Assembly: GCF_001748225.1 (NCBI RefSeq)
Contig: NZ_BDFE01000004.1
Coordinates: 205,894-269,893 of the forward strand
Source of the DNA: Desulfoplanes formicivorans
Lineage (GTDB): Bacteria; Desulfobacterota; Desulfovibrionia; Desulfovibrionales; Desulfomicrobiaceae
Length of the DNA stretch: 64,000 nucleotides
Direction of reading: 5' to 3'
The notes under the pieces are model-generated. The model was not told the origin of the DNA, searched no databases, and was given only the letters and a program-made list of their open reading frames with translations. Shown here in pieces: positions 18,249 to 27,786 of the stretch. The position numbers and the translations under genes were made by a program. Within the stretch, counting starts at the first letter, position 1. Every line of letters starts with the position of its first letter.

Positions 18249-19475
18249 TTAGACGATATAAATATTATCTTGTTTGACGAGTTCTTCATCAATGGGCAAC
18301 CGACCAACATACCGGGCATAGATCAAGGCCGTGGTTCTGTACACCAGATGCCCGAGCTTGGACCAGGGCAGGTAGGCGATCATCATGAACACACTTACCA
18401 GGTGGATGTAATAGGTAAAGTAGCACAAGAAGGCAGGTGCTCCAGCCAGCCTGAGGACCTCGGCTCCTATACCTGTCAGGGCAATGACCCAGATAACGCC
18501 GAGGAGATACCAGTCGTAAAAGGATGAATTGGATGTCTTGGGATCAAGATTCATCCGACGACGAGTGAGCAGCGTCAAACCGATGAGCAAAAGGATGGCG
18601 CCAACATTGGCCAGCAGCTTGACCGGATTCCACAGGGCCATCGGAGTGTGCCCGATGGGCGCAAGAAAGGGGATCAATTTTCCGCCCCAGTGTGCGCCGG
18701 CAACAATGCTGGTCACGATGAAACAACACACAAACCCGTAGAAAAGGGTCAGATGACCCTTGAACTTGTCGTCATCTTCGGGTTCATCGCCGCATTTTCT
18801 GAATTTGGCGTGGTTGATGATTTCGTTTTTGACCACATCGATAATGGCCTGGGTAAGAGTCGGCTTCTTGTAACCGAGGACAAAGGTCTTCTTGACGGTC
18901 TTGTTCCACCCCTTGATCAGGGTGTTTATCCCCACCGCAAAGGTGATGATCACAAACAGGGCTGTCAGGCCGAACAGGGGATCAATGGTGAAATCCCCGG
19001 GGAAAAGGGCTCCATAGATGACCTCACCATCCACCAGGGGGAAGAAGGTTCCCAGCTGAGCGGCACGAATGAGCCAGATGATGCCGAAAATCAGGGCAGG
19101 GAAGGCGATCAGCAGCGGCAGATACATTCCCTTGCTCATCCAGCGGCCAATGGCGGCCGGCTTGACCAGGTTCCGGTAGGTCATGTTTCTCAGAGCGGCC
19201 AGGATGTCACCAGGTTTGGCGCCGCGGGGACACTGCGTGGAACAGGTTCCGCACTGATGACAAAGCCAGATATCGATGTCGTTGACCAGCAGATCCTTCA
19301 TCCCCCACTGGGCCCAAATCATTTCCTTGCGGGGGTAGGGATTGTCGGCCGGAGAAAGAGGACAGACAACGCTACATGTTGCGCACTGGTAGCATTTCTT
19401 GACGTCCTCTCCGCCCACGTCCTGCAGATCCTTCACGAACTGCAGATCGGGCTGTACCTTTAACGCATTGGACAT
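18249..19475 (-). CDS. qmoC: Quinone-interacting membrane-bound oxidoreductase subunit QmoC
   Basis: Membrane subunit of the Qmo complex, which passes menaquinol electrons to APS reductase. From ATG 19475 (AGGAGG nine bases upstream) it is 408 residues. The N-terminal HdrC-like ferredoxin domain has two four-cysteine clusters: CYQCATCSVVCP and CHQCGTCSTQCP. The C-terminal half has about six hydrophobic segments of a NarI/HdrE-like cytochrome b with several His candidates for heme (for example HLVSVFMMIAYLPWSKLGH). An upstream in-frame start at 19517 would overlap qmoB and lacks a ribosome site. It lies between qmoB and qmoD. Confidence 0.95.
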   Translation of the reverse strand: MSNALKVQPDLQFVKDLQDVGGEDVKKCYQCATCSVVCPLSPADNPYPRKEMIWAQWGMKDLLVNDIDIWLCHQCGTCSTQCPRGAKPGDILAALRNMTYRNLVKPAAIGRWMSKGMYLPLLIAFPALIFGIIWLIRAAQLGTFFPLVDGEVIYGALFPGDFTIDPLFGLTALFVIITFAVGINTLIKGWNKTVKKTFVLGYKKPTLTQAIIDVVKNEIINHAKFRKCGDEPEDDDKFKGHLTLFYGFVCCFIVTSIVAGAHWGGKLIPFLAPIGHTPMALWNPVKLLANVGAILLLIGLTLLTRRRMNLDPKTSNSSFYDWYLLGVIWVIALTGIGAEVLRLAGAPAFLCYFTYYIHLVSVFMMIAYLPWSKLGHLVYRTTALIYARYVGRLPIDEELVKQDNIYIV

Positions 19476-19488
19476 AGCAGCATTCCTC

Positions 19489-21789
19489 CTAGTATCCCTT
19501 GAACGGATTGGGTCCAAGCTTGAGCATCCTTTCTACAAAGTCATCGATGATTTCGGGAATTCTATCATACTCGTCGATGGCTACCTGGGCCTGCTCCACT
19601 CGTTCGGGTTCGATACCGAGCTTTTTCAATGTCTCGGAAACATTATCCATACGCTTGTTACACAATTCCGAACCCTTCATGAAATGACACTGGTAGTTCT
19701 CACCATACTTGCAGCCAAGCAGGAGACAGCCGTCATTCCCCTTGGACATGGCATCGGCAATCCAGATGGTGTTTACGGAACCCAGACAACGCACTGGAAT
19801 GACCCGAATGAAGGGACTCCACTTGTTCCCGCGCATGGCCGCCATATCCAGGGCCGGGTACGCATCGTTTTCACAGGCCAGGACGATAAATCTCGGTCCG
19901 CCCTCTTCGATCTTGTCCGGCACCTTGACCTGCTTGATCATGGAACCGATCTGATCGATGTTGTAATCATCAAAAGAGATGACACGCTCGGGACAGGCAC
20001 CCATGCAGGTACCGCAACGACGGCACCGGGCCACGTTGGGCATGGGGTTGCCCTTTTCATCCTCGTCAAGGGCGCCAAAGGGACATTCTTCAGTACACCG
20101 CTTACACTGGGTACACCGCAGCAGGTTGAACTTGGGATAGCTCATGTCCCCGGACCGCGGGTGAACGGCCATACCCCGGTTGGCTGATTCAAGACATTGG
20201 ATGGCCTTGAGGGCCGCACCCGAGGCGTCCACCTCGGCCGTAGCCATGGTCATGGGCTGACGCACACACCCGGCGGAATAGATACCGGTCCGGCGGGTTT
20301 CATAGGGAAAGCAGATGTAGTTGGAATCGCAGTAGCCGTCGAAAAGATCCAGATCAGGAAATGCAGGACCCTGACGATACTGGAGTTTGACAACCGGATC
20401 CAGGGCAGTGGTGGGAACCATGGCCGTGGGCAAAACCACCAGATCGGCCCGGATCTCGATCTTGTCACCCAGAATGGTATCGTTGACCAGAACGATGATG
20501 GATCCATCACCGGCATCGGTCACACTGGTGATGGTTCCCTTGGCCAGCATGATACCGGGATCGTTCTGGGCGGCCTTGTAGTAAAGCTCGTTGATCCCGG
20601 GAACCATCATGTTTTCATACAGCACGTAGGAAACAGCTGTTGGCGCAAATTCCCGGACGTAATTGGCCTGCTTGAGGGCCGTCAGGGAAGTGATTTCCGA
20701 GGAAAAGGGAAGGTGCTTGCAGGTCTCGTTCTTGATGAAGTTGCGTCCTTCGGGATTTTCCTCTTCCTGTTCCCCGGCTTCTTCCGCCTCGATACGGGCC
20801 TGTTTGGCAGCGGCTTCTTCCGCCTCAAAAGAGGCGAGCTTGTCACCGAAACCGAGCAGAAAGACCACGCTTTCAGGGGTCTTGCCGTCTGCAGGACAGG
20901 CGATCTTGCCCGCTTTGGCCATCTCCTCGAACTCCATGGAAGTGATGATGTTCTTGGAGGATTTGTAACCAAAGGGCTCGAGATATTTCTTGTCCTGGGG
21001 CACCCAGCCCGTTGCCGTGACAACTGAACCAACAGGAATCTCCTGTTCCTCCTTGCCGGTCTTGAGGGTGGCCGTATACTGTCCGGGCATGCCGGCCAGC
21101 TTTTCCAGGGTGGTTCCCGTCAGCACGGTGATCTTGGGATTTTCCTCCACAGCAGCAATCTTGGCGTCAACGGAAGTGGCCTCGGCCGCTGTATAGGGGA
21201 AATGCATGGGAATGGTCTTGTACATCTTTTTGGCGTATCCACCCAGCTCCTTCTGCTTTTCCACCAGAACCACTTCATACCCTGCGCCAGCAACATCCAG
21301 GGCTGCCGTCAACCCGGTCCAACCGCCACCAAGCACAAGGACCTTCTTGGTGACCTCAAGGGCCTCGGCTTCGGGGATGGCGGCCTTTTGCAGGTTGACC
21401 ACGCCCATGTTCACATAGTCCGTGGCAACGGTCATCAGGGCTTCAGGCACGTCACCGCCTGGAACAAGGGGTTTTCCTTGGGGATCTTCATAGGAAAGCA
21501 CGCATTGTTCACGCAGATTGACCCGATGCACCAGAATGGAAGGACCAAAATTGAAGAAATCGCCGTCAACGCGAGGCGACGTCCCGCAAGCGCACACGGC
21601 GTCGATGAGACCCTCATCAATATCCGACTGGATCAGCGCCTTACCCTCATTACCTACCAGATGCGGGACAATCTTCACCACAGGGCAAAGATTTCCCCAC
21701 GTAGCGCGCACACCTTCGGCCAGGGCCTCGAGATCAAGGAACTGTCCGATACTTGCGCTATCAAAATATACACCGATTTTCTCGGCCAT
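19489..21789 (-). CDS. qmoB: Qmo complex subunit QmoB (HdrA-like flavoprotein)
   Basis: FAD and iron-sulfur subunit of Qmo, 766 residues. The N-terminal part resembles a truncated HdrA. The FAD-binding motif VLVLGGGWTGLTAALDVAGAG lies near residue 170. Two [4Fe-4S] clusters follow near residues 560-610 (CTQCKRCTEECPFG and CRRCGTCMGACPERV). The last ~140 residues match the MvhD/FrhD-type domain (IRVIPVRCLGSVNTIWIADA, then GCLLLGCKYGENYQCHF), a possible small-subunit electron entry. It starts 4 nt after the qmoA stop behind GGGAGG. An inserted Glu/Ala-rich stretch near residues 310-345 is a local oddity. Confidence 0.95.
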   Translation of the reverse strand: MAEKIGVYFDSASIGQFLDLEALAEGVRATWGNLCPVVKIVPHLVGNEGKALIQSDIDEGLIDAVCACGTSPRVDGDFFNFGPSILVHRVNLREQCVLSYEDPQGKPLVPGGDVPEALMTVATDYVNMGVVNLQKAAIPEAEALEVTKKVLVLGGGWTGLTAALDVAGAGYEVVLVEKQKELGGYAKKMYKTIPMHFPYTAAEATSVDAKIAAVEENPKITVLTGTTLEKLAGMPGQYTATLKTGKEEQEIPVGSVVTATGWVPQDKKYLEPFGYKSSKNIITSMEFEEMAKAGKIACPADGKTPESVVFLLGFGDKLASFEAEEAAAKQARIEAEEAGEQEEENPEGRNFIKNETCKHLPFSSEITSLTALKQANYVREFAPTAVSYVLYENMMVPGINELYYKAAQNDPGIMLAKGTITSVTDAGDGSIIVLVNDTILGDKIEIRADLVVLPTAMVPTTALDPVVKLQYRQGPAFPDLDLFDGYCDSNYICFPYETRRTGIYSAGCVRQPMTMATAEVDASGAALKAIQCLESANRGMAVHPRSGDMSYPKFNLLRCTQCKRCTEECPFGALDEDEKGNPMPNVARCRRCGTCMGACPERVISFDDYNIDQIGSMIKQVKVPDKIEEGGPRFIVLACENDAYPALDMAAMRGNKWSPFIRVIPVRCLGSVNTIWIADAMSKGNDGCLLLGCKYGENYQCHFMKGSELCNKRMDNVSETLKKLGIEPERVEQAQVAIDEYDRIPEIIDDFVERMLKLGPNPFKGY

Positions 21790-21793
21790 CTGA

Positions 21794-23029
21794 CTACCTC
21801 CCTCTCACCGTCTGAATGGCTTTCATGGCCGCAGCTGTACCGGACTGTGCCGATTTCATGACATCCAAGGGACGCCCAGCGCATCCTGCGACAAAAATGC
21901 CCTTTGCTTCATCACTGACCAGAAATCCTTCATCGTTCTGGGGAAGATCCAGGGGAAGCGCCTGACCTGCAACACTGGGCTGCATTCCCGTGGCAAGAAC
22001 GACCAGGTCGAAACTGTCGGTCGACTTGTTGCCGGCAACAGCGTCCTCAACCGTCAACCAGACCTTGCCTGCCTCTTCCTTGACCTCGGCCACTTTGCCC
22101 TTGACGGCCCGGACCTTGCCGTGGGCAAGGACTTTTCTGGCAAAATTCTCATACCGGCCCGGTGTCCGCAGATCGATGTAAAAAATGGACACTTCGGCAT
22201 CGGGATACTGTTCAAGAACATATTCGGCCTGTTTGAGAGAGGCCATGCAGCAGATGTACGAACAATAGGAAAGATGGTTTTCATCCCGCGAACCAGCGCA
22301 CTGGACAAAAGCGATCCTCTTGGGCTCGGTCTTGTCCGAAGGCCGCAGGATCTTGCCATTGGTCGGTCCGTTGGGCGAAGCAAGCCTTTCCATCTGCATG
22401 TTGGTGATGCAATCGGTAATCTGACCGGCGCCCAAAAGGGTCAGCCTGGTCACGTCATAGGGCTTCCAACCCGTGGCAATGACAATGCTCCCGACATTAA
22501 GGGTAATGTCCTTTTCCTTTTCACCCATGTCGATGTACTCGTTCTGGGCGAGGACCGCCTGGTCCGCATCCGTCAGATTGTCCGTGTCCACCACGTAACG
22601 GGGCGGAAAGGCAAAGGGGACATCCTTGTACACGGCCTTACGCGTACTCAGGCCAAAATTGAAATCGTCCTCAACGTCCTTGGAAAGCTTCCCGGCCAGG
22701 TCACCGAGCTCCACAGACTGGGGCGCAGTATGGCGGGGACGGACCTTCACGGTGACTTCATAGTTGCCCACGTCACCAGAGACCGCAGTCACCTCGGCCA
22801 GGGTAAAACACTTCACGTTGGGGTTCTTTTTCAGTCGCTGGAATTGGATTTCCAGTCCGCATGACGGAGGACACAATTTGGGGAAATATTTGTTCAGCTG
22901 CGAAACGCGGCCACCAAGAAAAGGGCTCTTTTCAACAAGAAACACCTCGTGACCCACTTCTGCAGCCTCCAGTGCGGCGGTAATCCCACTGAATCCCCCA
23001 CCAATTACTAAAATGCTGCTTGTAGACAT
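21794..23029 (-). CDS. qmoA: Qmo complex subunit QmoA (HdrA-like flavoprotein)
   Basis: FAD-containing soluble subunit of the Qmo complex, 411 residues from ATG 23029 (GGAGGAAG upstream). The Rossmann FAD motif ILVIGGGFSGITAALEAAEVG is at the N-terminus. QLNKYFPKLCPPSCG and the HdrA-type CAGSRDENHLSYCSYICC cysteine run are present, and the C-terminus contains GIFVAGCAGRPLDVMKSAQSG. It is the first gene of qmoABCD, separated from aprA by a 157-nt gap holding a hairpin. An in-frame start at 23050 would add seven residues but has no better ribosome site. Confidence 0.95.
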   Translation of the reverse strand: MSTSSILVIGGGFSGITAALEAAEVGHEVFLVEKSPFLGGRVSQLNKYFPKLCPPSCGLEIQFQRLKKNPNVKCFTLAEVTAVSGDVGNYEVTVKVRPRHTAPQSVELGDLAGKLSKDVEDDFNFGLSTRKAVYKDVPFAFPPRYVVDTDNLTDADQAVLAQNEYIDMGEKEKDITLNVGSIVIATGWKPYDVTRLTLLGAGQITDCITNMQMERLASPNGPTNGKILRPSDKTEPKRIAFVQCAGSRDENHLSYCSYICCMASLKQAEYVLEQYPDAEVSIFYIDLRTPGRYENFARKVLAHGKVRAVKGKVAEVKEEAGKVWLTVEDAVAGNKSTDSFDLVVLATGMQPSVAGQALPLDLPQNDEGFLVSDEAKGIFVAGCAGRPLDVMKSAQSGTAAAMKAIQTVRGR

Positions 23030-23140
23030 TATCTTCCTCCAGGGGAACAATCTTATGCATCCATAACACGAACAAAATGGCCTAGGCCGAAACTAGAACC
23101 CTGATGTCATAGCTTTGGCATAGACCATTTCATGAACATA

Positions 23141-23175
23141 AAATAACTGCGGGCCATAACGGCCCGCAGTTATTT
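23141..23175 (-). terminator. Hairpin between aprA and qmoA
   Basis: Perfect 15-bp stem (23141-23155 with 23161-23175) with a 5-nt loop. It lies 12 nt after the aprA stop in the direction of transcription. The downstream U-tract is interrupted (TTATTTTATG on the minus strand), so it could be a partial terminator or 3' stabiliser that lets some transcripts continue into qmoABCD. Confidence 0.8.
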
Positions 23176-23186
23176 AACATGCCCTA

Positions 23187-25181
23187 TTAATCAGGGATGA
23201 CCTGGTAGTAAGGCCGCTTGAAGACAACGGTCTCACCGGTAGCAGGATTGTACTTGGAGTTACAGAAGCATTTCCACTTGGCATCGTCAAGAGCCATGAA
23301 GTCTGCACGATAGTAGAAACCGGGGTAACGGGTTTCCTTACGGAACATGATGTGCTGCATGTGCAAACGAACGGTCCACAGACGATGGTAGTTTTCCCAG
23401 CAGCGCAGCAGTTCGTGCAGGTCACGAGCAGCCAGCTTCATGGAGTCTTCTTCGAGCATATCCAGAAGTTCGAAACCGGTCTTCAGGGAATTCTCGGAGC
23501 AGATGTAGTTTGTGGCGATACCTCCACCATATTCATCAGTGGCCTTGATCAGGCGCATCATGAAGTTCTTGGGGCTGATGAAGTTGGGGTTGACCACGCA
23601 GTCAGTGGAAGCACCTTCGTTCTCGGTGTAATTGTACCAGGGCTGGTAGATTTCCTTGGCCAGGTCTTCAACCTTTTCCTTGACGGTGGGCTTGAAGTCC
23701 TTGTGATCCACAACCCAGCGAACCAGCTGCTTACCGGCGATACGGCCTTCAGCGTGGGAACCGGAAGAGAACTTGTGACCGGAAGCACCAACACCATCAG
23801 CACAGGTGAACAGACCGTTAACGGTGGTCATACGGTTGTAGACCTTGCCGTTGTCGGCTTTGACCTTGTACTCGTCGGGTACCCAGTCCTCGTCAGGACC
23901 GGAAGTCCAGATACCACAACAACCGGAATGAGAACCGAGCAGGTAAGGTTCGGAAGGAGCAAGCTCGGAACCCTTCTTCTCGGGCTCGATGTTCATGGCA
24001 GCCCACAGGTTGGCCTGACCGACACACATATCCAGGAAGTCTTCCCAGGCTTCGGCTTCAAGCTGCTTCTGCTCGGGCTCGGTCATGGTGGAGAAAGTGG
24101 TCTGCAGGGCGGTGGCGGTGTCCATGTAGATGGGACCGCGGCCGTCGCGCATTTCACGAAGCATCATGTGGTTACGCAGACAGGTGGGGATGATGTTGCC
24201 CTTGGCATAACCGCGCTTCTCGTACGGAGCGAGCATGGCAGCATTCTTGACACAGTAGTCCTCACCAAAGGCGTTGGTTGCCTTGGCCTTGAACAGCAGG
24301 AACCATGCGCCAACAGGACCGTAACCGTCCTTGAAACGACAGGGGACGAAACGGTTTTCCATCATGGTCATTTCAGCGCCGACCTGAGCACACATGGTGT
24401 AGGTGGAACCGGCGTTCCATACGGGGTACCATGCACGACCAAGACCTTCACCCGTGGACCGGGGACGGTATACGTTAACAGCACCACCACAGGCTACCAG
24501 CATGGCGTTGGTCTTGAACAGAACAACCTTGTTCTCACGAACGGAGAAACCTACGGCACCGGCAATGCGGTTGGGCTCGTTGGCATCCAGGAGCAGCTTA
24601 ACGATGAACATACGTTCCATGTAACGGTCTTCACCCAAAGCGTTCTTGGCTGCTTCAGCAACGATACACTTGTAGGATTCACCGTTGATCATGATCTGCC
24701 ACTTACCTTCATTGACGGGGGCGTCGCCATTGCGCAGGGATTTGCCCTTGGCCTTGGCTTTGGCACCGTTGAGGATCTTACCGTCGTCGTCACGAATCCA
24801 GATGGGCAGACCCCATTCTTCGAACATCTTGACGCTGTTATCAACGTGACGGCCGACGTCAAAAATCAAGTCGTCGCGAACCAGGTGCATGAGGTCGGTA
24901 CGGACCATGCGGACGTAGTCATCGGGATCGTTCTTGCCCATGTAGGTGTTGATGGCGGACAGACCCTGAGCAACAGCACCGGAGCGTTCAAGGGCAGCCT
25001 TGTCCACGAGGAAAATCTTGATGTCGCCACCGACCTTGTCGGCCCAGCGAACGGCTTCAACAGCCGCGCCACAGCAACCCATACCACCACCAACCAGCAG
25101 GATATCGACTTCCTTTTCTTCAACAGTAGGCTCAGCGAGAGCGATCCCTCTGGGCTCTTCTTTTACAGGAATACGAGGCAT
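23187..25181 (-). CDS. aprA: Adenylylsulfate reductase alpha subunit
   Basis: FAD subunit of dissimilatory APS reductase, which reduces APS to sulfite and AMP. It has 664 residues. The FAD-binding N-terminus reads EVDILLVGGGMGCCGAAVEA. Conserved segments include RSGAVAQGLSAINTYMG, VACGGAVNVYRPRSTGEGLG, and LLRCWENYHRLWTVRLHMQH near the C-terminus. It starts behind AAGGAGGAG, 56 nt after aprB, and the two form one unit. Codon choice looks biased, as expected for a very highly expressed gene. Confidence 0.98.
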   Translation of the reverse strand: MPRIPVKEEPRGIALAEPTVEEKEVDILLVGGGMGCCGAAVEAVRWADKVGGDIKIFLVDKAALERSGAVAQGLSAINTYMGKNDPDDYVRMVRTDLMHLVRDDLIFDVGRHVDNSVKMFEEWGLPIWIRDDDGKILNGAKAKAKGKSLRNGDAPVNEGKWQIMINGESYKCIVAEAAKNALGEDRYMERMFIVKLLLDANEPNRIAGAVGFSVRENKVVLFKTNAMLVACGGAVNVYRPRSTGEGLGRAWYPVWNAGSTYTMCAQVGAEMTMMENRFVPCRFKDGYGPVGAWFLLFKAKATNAFGEDYCVKNAAMLAPYEKRGYAKGNIIPTCLRNHMMLREMRDGRGPIYMDTATALQTTFSTMTEPEQKQLEAEAWEDFLDMCVGQANLWAAMNIEPEKKGSELAPSEPYLLGSHSGCCGIWTSGPDEDWVPDEYKVKADNGKVYNRMTTVNGLFTCADGVGASGHKFSSGSHAEGRIAGKQLVRWVVDHKDFKPTVKEKVEDLAKEIYQPWYNYTENEGASTDCVVNPNFISPKNFMMRLIKATDEYGGGIATNYICSENSLKTGFELLDMLEEDSMKLAARDLHELLRCWENYHRLWTVRLHMQHIMFRKETRYPGFYYRADFMALDDAKWKCFCNSKYNPATGETVVFKRPYYQVIPD

Positions 25182-25237
25182 TTTTGCTCCTCCTTGAATG
25201 TATTAAAGATAAAACGAATTAAATTCCCCGGGCGCGA

Positions 25238-25729
25238 CTACTTGTGAGCGGCGGAAACCCAGGTTTCGCTGAGATCGGCTTCTTCAACGTCGAACTTCTT
25301 GTTCAGAACTTCCTTGGGAGTGACAATCTCGGTCTCGTTGAACATGAGGCTGTCTTCGAGGTCACTGCCTTCGGGCTTCCCTTCATAAGGCTTGATGGAA
25401 CCTTCGGGAGTGGTCCGGATGGGGAATTTGAAACGTTTTACCTGACCATTGCGGAACTGAATGGTCCACATGATGTCTTCAGCGCTCCGCATGGGGATGG
25501 AGGTACCACCCATGGGTGCGAAGTCGGCATAAGGACGAGCAGTGATCGCGCCCTGGGGACAGATCTTGACGCAGGAATAACATTCCCAGCAACCCTCGGG
25601 TTCCTGGTTGTAAGCCTTCATCTCGTCAGGATCGAGAATCATCAGATCGTTGGGGCAGACGTACATGCAGGCAGTCTTTTCGCCGCCCTTACAGCCGTCA
25701 CACTTTTCCGGGTTTACATAGGTTGGCAT
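25238..25729 (-). CDS. aprB: Adenylylsulfate reductase beta subunit
   Basis: Iron-sulfur subunit that passes electrons, probably from Qmo, to the AprA flavin. The 163-residue protein has an N-terminal two-cluster ferredoxin domain: CDGCKGGEKTACMYVCP and CWECYSCVKICPQGA. A beta-rich C-terminal part follows and the C-terminal tail wraps AprA. A strong Shine-Dalgarno (GTAGGAGGAAATT) precedes the ATG. The 327-nt gap upstream, toward sat, carries the sat terminator and a likely promoter, so aprBA can be transcribed separately from sat. Confidence 0.98.
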   Translation of the reverse strand: MPTYVNPEKCDGCKGGEKTACMYVCPNDLMILDPDEMKAYNQEPEGCWECYSCVKICPQGAITARPYADFAPMGGTSIPMRSAEDIMWTIQFRNGQVKRFKFPIRTTPEGSIKPYEGKPEGSDLEDSLMFNETEIVTPKEVLNKKFDVEEADLSETWVSAAHK

Positions 25730-25861
25730 AATTTCCTCCTACTATAGAGTTTGTTAACACATAACCACGTTGCCGCTTAGCAAGCCTTGGGTGAGTGTTA
25801 GAGACAGACTCGAAAATTTCGGCCTCCCCCTCCATTACCCTCAACTACGTTTGAAAGCGGA

Positions 25862-25888
25862 ATTATCAAGCCGCCCATAGCGTGTCAA
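25862..25888 (-). promoter_or_regulatory. Likely sigma-70 promoter of aprBA
   Basis: On the minus strand: perfect TTGACA (25888-25883), 15-nt spacer, then GATAAT (25867-25862), about 130 nt upstream of aprB. A 17-nt spacer to TAATTC is an alternative -10. The long leader between here and aprB is not explained by a gene. Confidence 0.6.
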
Positions 25889-26002
25889 GGAGAAAGTGAA
25901 AAAAATCGCAAAGTAGTTTTTCCAACTCTGACAACGCTTTCAACCAGCAGCTTTTTCAATCCATGCCACCAGGTTGCCTCCCGGGAACATGGGGATTGAC
26001 AA

Positions 26003-26029
26003 GGGGAGAGATCACCACGATCTCTCCCC
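26003..26029 (-). terminator. Hairpin terminator after sat
   Basis: Perfect 11-bp stem (26003-26013 with 26019-26029) and 5-nt loop, 27 nt after the sat stop on the minus strand. The following sequence has only a short T-rich start, so efficiency is uncertain. Confidence 0.75.
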
Positions 26030-26056
26030 ATTTGTATGACATTGTTACAAGACAGT

Positions 26057-27349
26057 CTATTTCATGTCGGCGCCCGAGGCGGCCTTCTGCATCTTGACCT
26101 CAACCTTTTCGGTCAGGTTCTCGTAGTAATCGCGCAGAATGACCAGGACTTCGTCACGACCAAAGTGATCGGGAACATCCTTGCCTTCGGAAAGGGCCTT
26201 ACGCAGCTTGGTTCCCGAAAGGATGACGCGGTCTTCCTTGGTGTGGGGGCAGGTTCTCATGGAGGCCATGCCGTCACACTTGAAGCAGTAGAACGTCCAG
26301 TCGATCTTCAGGGGCTGACACTGAAGGGCCTTGCCCGGATCCGGACAGCCGTCCTTGACATAGGGAATGCGATCGAAAATTTCCTGGGCCTCGAACAGAC
26401 CGTAGAAATCGCCGACACCGGCATGGTCACGACCGATGATCATTCTGTTGACACCGTAGTTCTGACGGAAGGTAGCGTGGAGCAGGCCTTCGCGGGGACC
26501 GGCATAACGCATATCCAGAGGATAACCGCCCTGAACGATGTTGTCCTTGACAAAGTAGTTGTCGATCAAGGTGTCAATACATTTGATGCGGACTTCAGCC
26601 GGGATGTCGCCGGGCTTCAGGTTGCCGATGAGAGAGTGGATGAAAACGCCGTCACACACTTCAATGGCGATCTTGGCCAGGAATTCGTGGGAACGATGCA
26701 TGGGGTTGCGCAGCTGCAAAGCGGCAACCGTGGACCAGCCGCGCTCTTCGAAAATGGCACGGGCTTCGGCAGGAGTCATGTAGCAGCCAGGGAACCTTTC
26801 GCGGTAATCGCCTTCGGAGAGAACCTTGACCGGACCGGCAATGTTGAACTCTTTCTGAGCCATGACCATCTTGACGCCGGGATGATCTTCAAGGGCAACC
26901 TTCATGAAATCGCCCTGAGAGTCTTCACCATGACCCTTGAAGACCTTTTCGCACTCGTAGAGCTTGTCGGCTTCGGTCATCTCGTATTTTTCTTCAACCT
27001 TCATGGTGGCCATCATGACATCTTTCTTGGGATCCCACAGAGCGACCTCATCGCCTTCCTTAATCTCGGCGGCGTCTTCAGCGGAAATGTCCAAGGTGAT
27101 GGGAATGGGCCAGAAGGTCCCGTCAGTCAGCGTGAAATTGTCACAAACGCTCTTCCAGTCGGCTTTGTTCATGAAACCGGTCAGGGGGCTGAACCCGCCG
27201 ATACCCATCATGATCAAGTCACCCTTTGCCCGGGGGGAGATGGCGATACGCTTGAGGCCTTCGGCCTTTTTCTGCTCGGCTACAAGTTCGTCACCTTCAA
27301 GAAGAGCACAAACCAAACCTTTACCACCATGTGGTGCAACCAATGCCAT
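26057..27349 (-). CDS. sat: Sulfate adenylyltransferase (ATP sulfurylase)
   Basis: Activates sulfate to APS with ATP, the first step of sulfate respiration. From ATG 27349 (AAAGGAGG upstream) the protein is 430 residues. It has the active-site motif [13 protein letters not shown] with HxxH, and [32 protein letters not shown] segment provides the Cys/His metal site seen in sulfate-reducer enzymes. An upstream in-frame start at 27445 would add 32 residues unlike the family. The gene is its own unit, with a terminator before aprB. Confidence 0.97.
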   Translation of the reverse strand: MALVAPHGGKGLVCALLEGDELVAEQKKAEGLKRIAISPRAKGDLIMMGIGGFSPLTGFMNKADWKSVCDNFTLTDGTFWPIPITLDISAEDAAEIKEGDEVALWDPKKDVMMATMKVEEKYEMTEADKLYECEKVFKGHGEDSQGDFMKVALEDHPGVKMVMAQKEFNIAGPVKVLSEGDYRERFPGCYMTPAEARAIFEERGWSTVAALQLRNPMHRSHEFLAKIAIEVCDGVFIHSLIGNLKPGDIPAEVRIKCIDTLIDNYFVKDNIVQGGYPLDMRYAGPREGLLHATFRQNYGVNRMIIGRDHAGVGDFYGLFEAQEIFDRIPYVKDGCPDPGKALQCQPLKIDWTFYCFKCDGMASMRTCPHTKEDRVILSGTKLRKALSEGKDVPDHFGRDEVLVILRDYYENLTEKVEVKMQKAASGADMK

Positions 27350-27498
27350 AATTGAACCTCCTTTCAATGTGGGACATGTGTATGTCTGTATCGACGTCAG
27401 CAAATAAAGCGACTCCTGTTTACAGCGAAAGGGAATCGATTTCAAGCATTTTGTGAATTTTTTATCATGTTCAGACTAACCATTTGAAAATACACTAT

Positions 27499-27630
27499 TT
27501 ATGCCTTCACGAGTTCCCGTTCACCATCCAGGTACCGCACCGATGTAAGCAACGCGGATGCCAGGTCATACATGGATTTAACCTGCCGGAATACCTGTGT
27601 TGGCCATCCCGGCCTTGTTCGCCTTTTCAC
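27499..27630 (-). CDS. Candidate 43-aa protein upstream of sat
   Basis: A short open frame starting with GTG at 27630 behind a good Shine-Dalgarno (GGAAGGGG, seven-base spacing) and ending at 27499-27501. The predicted peptide has a basic N-terminus (MKRRTRPGW) and a helical, Leu-rich C-terminal half (SMYDLASALLTSVRYLDGER). It lies about 150 nt upstream of the sat start on the same strand, so it could be a leader peptide or independent small protein. No family is recognised. The rest of the 27350-27786 gap shows nothing else clear. Confidence 0.35.
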   Translation of the reverse strand: MKRRTRPGWPTQVFRQVKSMYDLASALLTSVRYLDGERELVKA

Positions 27631-27786
27631 AACTCGGCCCCTTCCATTTGACACCCTGTAAAGGAATCTGACATCTTACACGGCGACATGGCCGGAAAAC
27701 CGCGTTCATGGCAACAAAACAGTTGAGTTTCGGGCTTGTTATCATTAGTATGCACATTTATCACATCCCATTTTCAGGCGGTCTCC

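Noticed and set aside
23352..25247. 631-codon plus-strand frame opposite aprA
   Set aside because: Antisense artefact caused by the strong codon bias of aprA; the minus-strand protein is certain.
26036..27355. 439-codon plus-strand frame opposite sat
   Set aside because: Antisense shadow of the highly biased sat gene.
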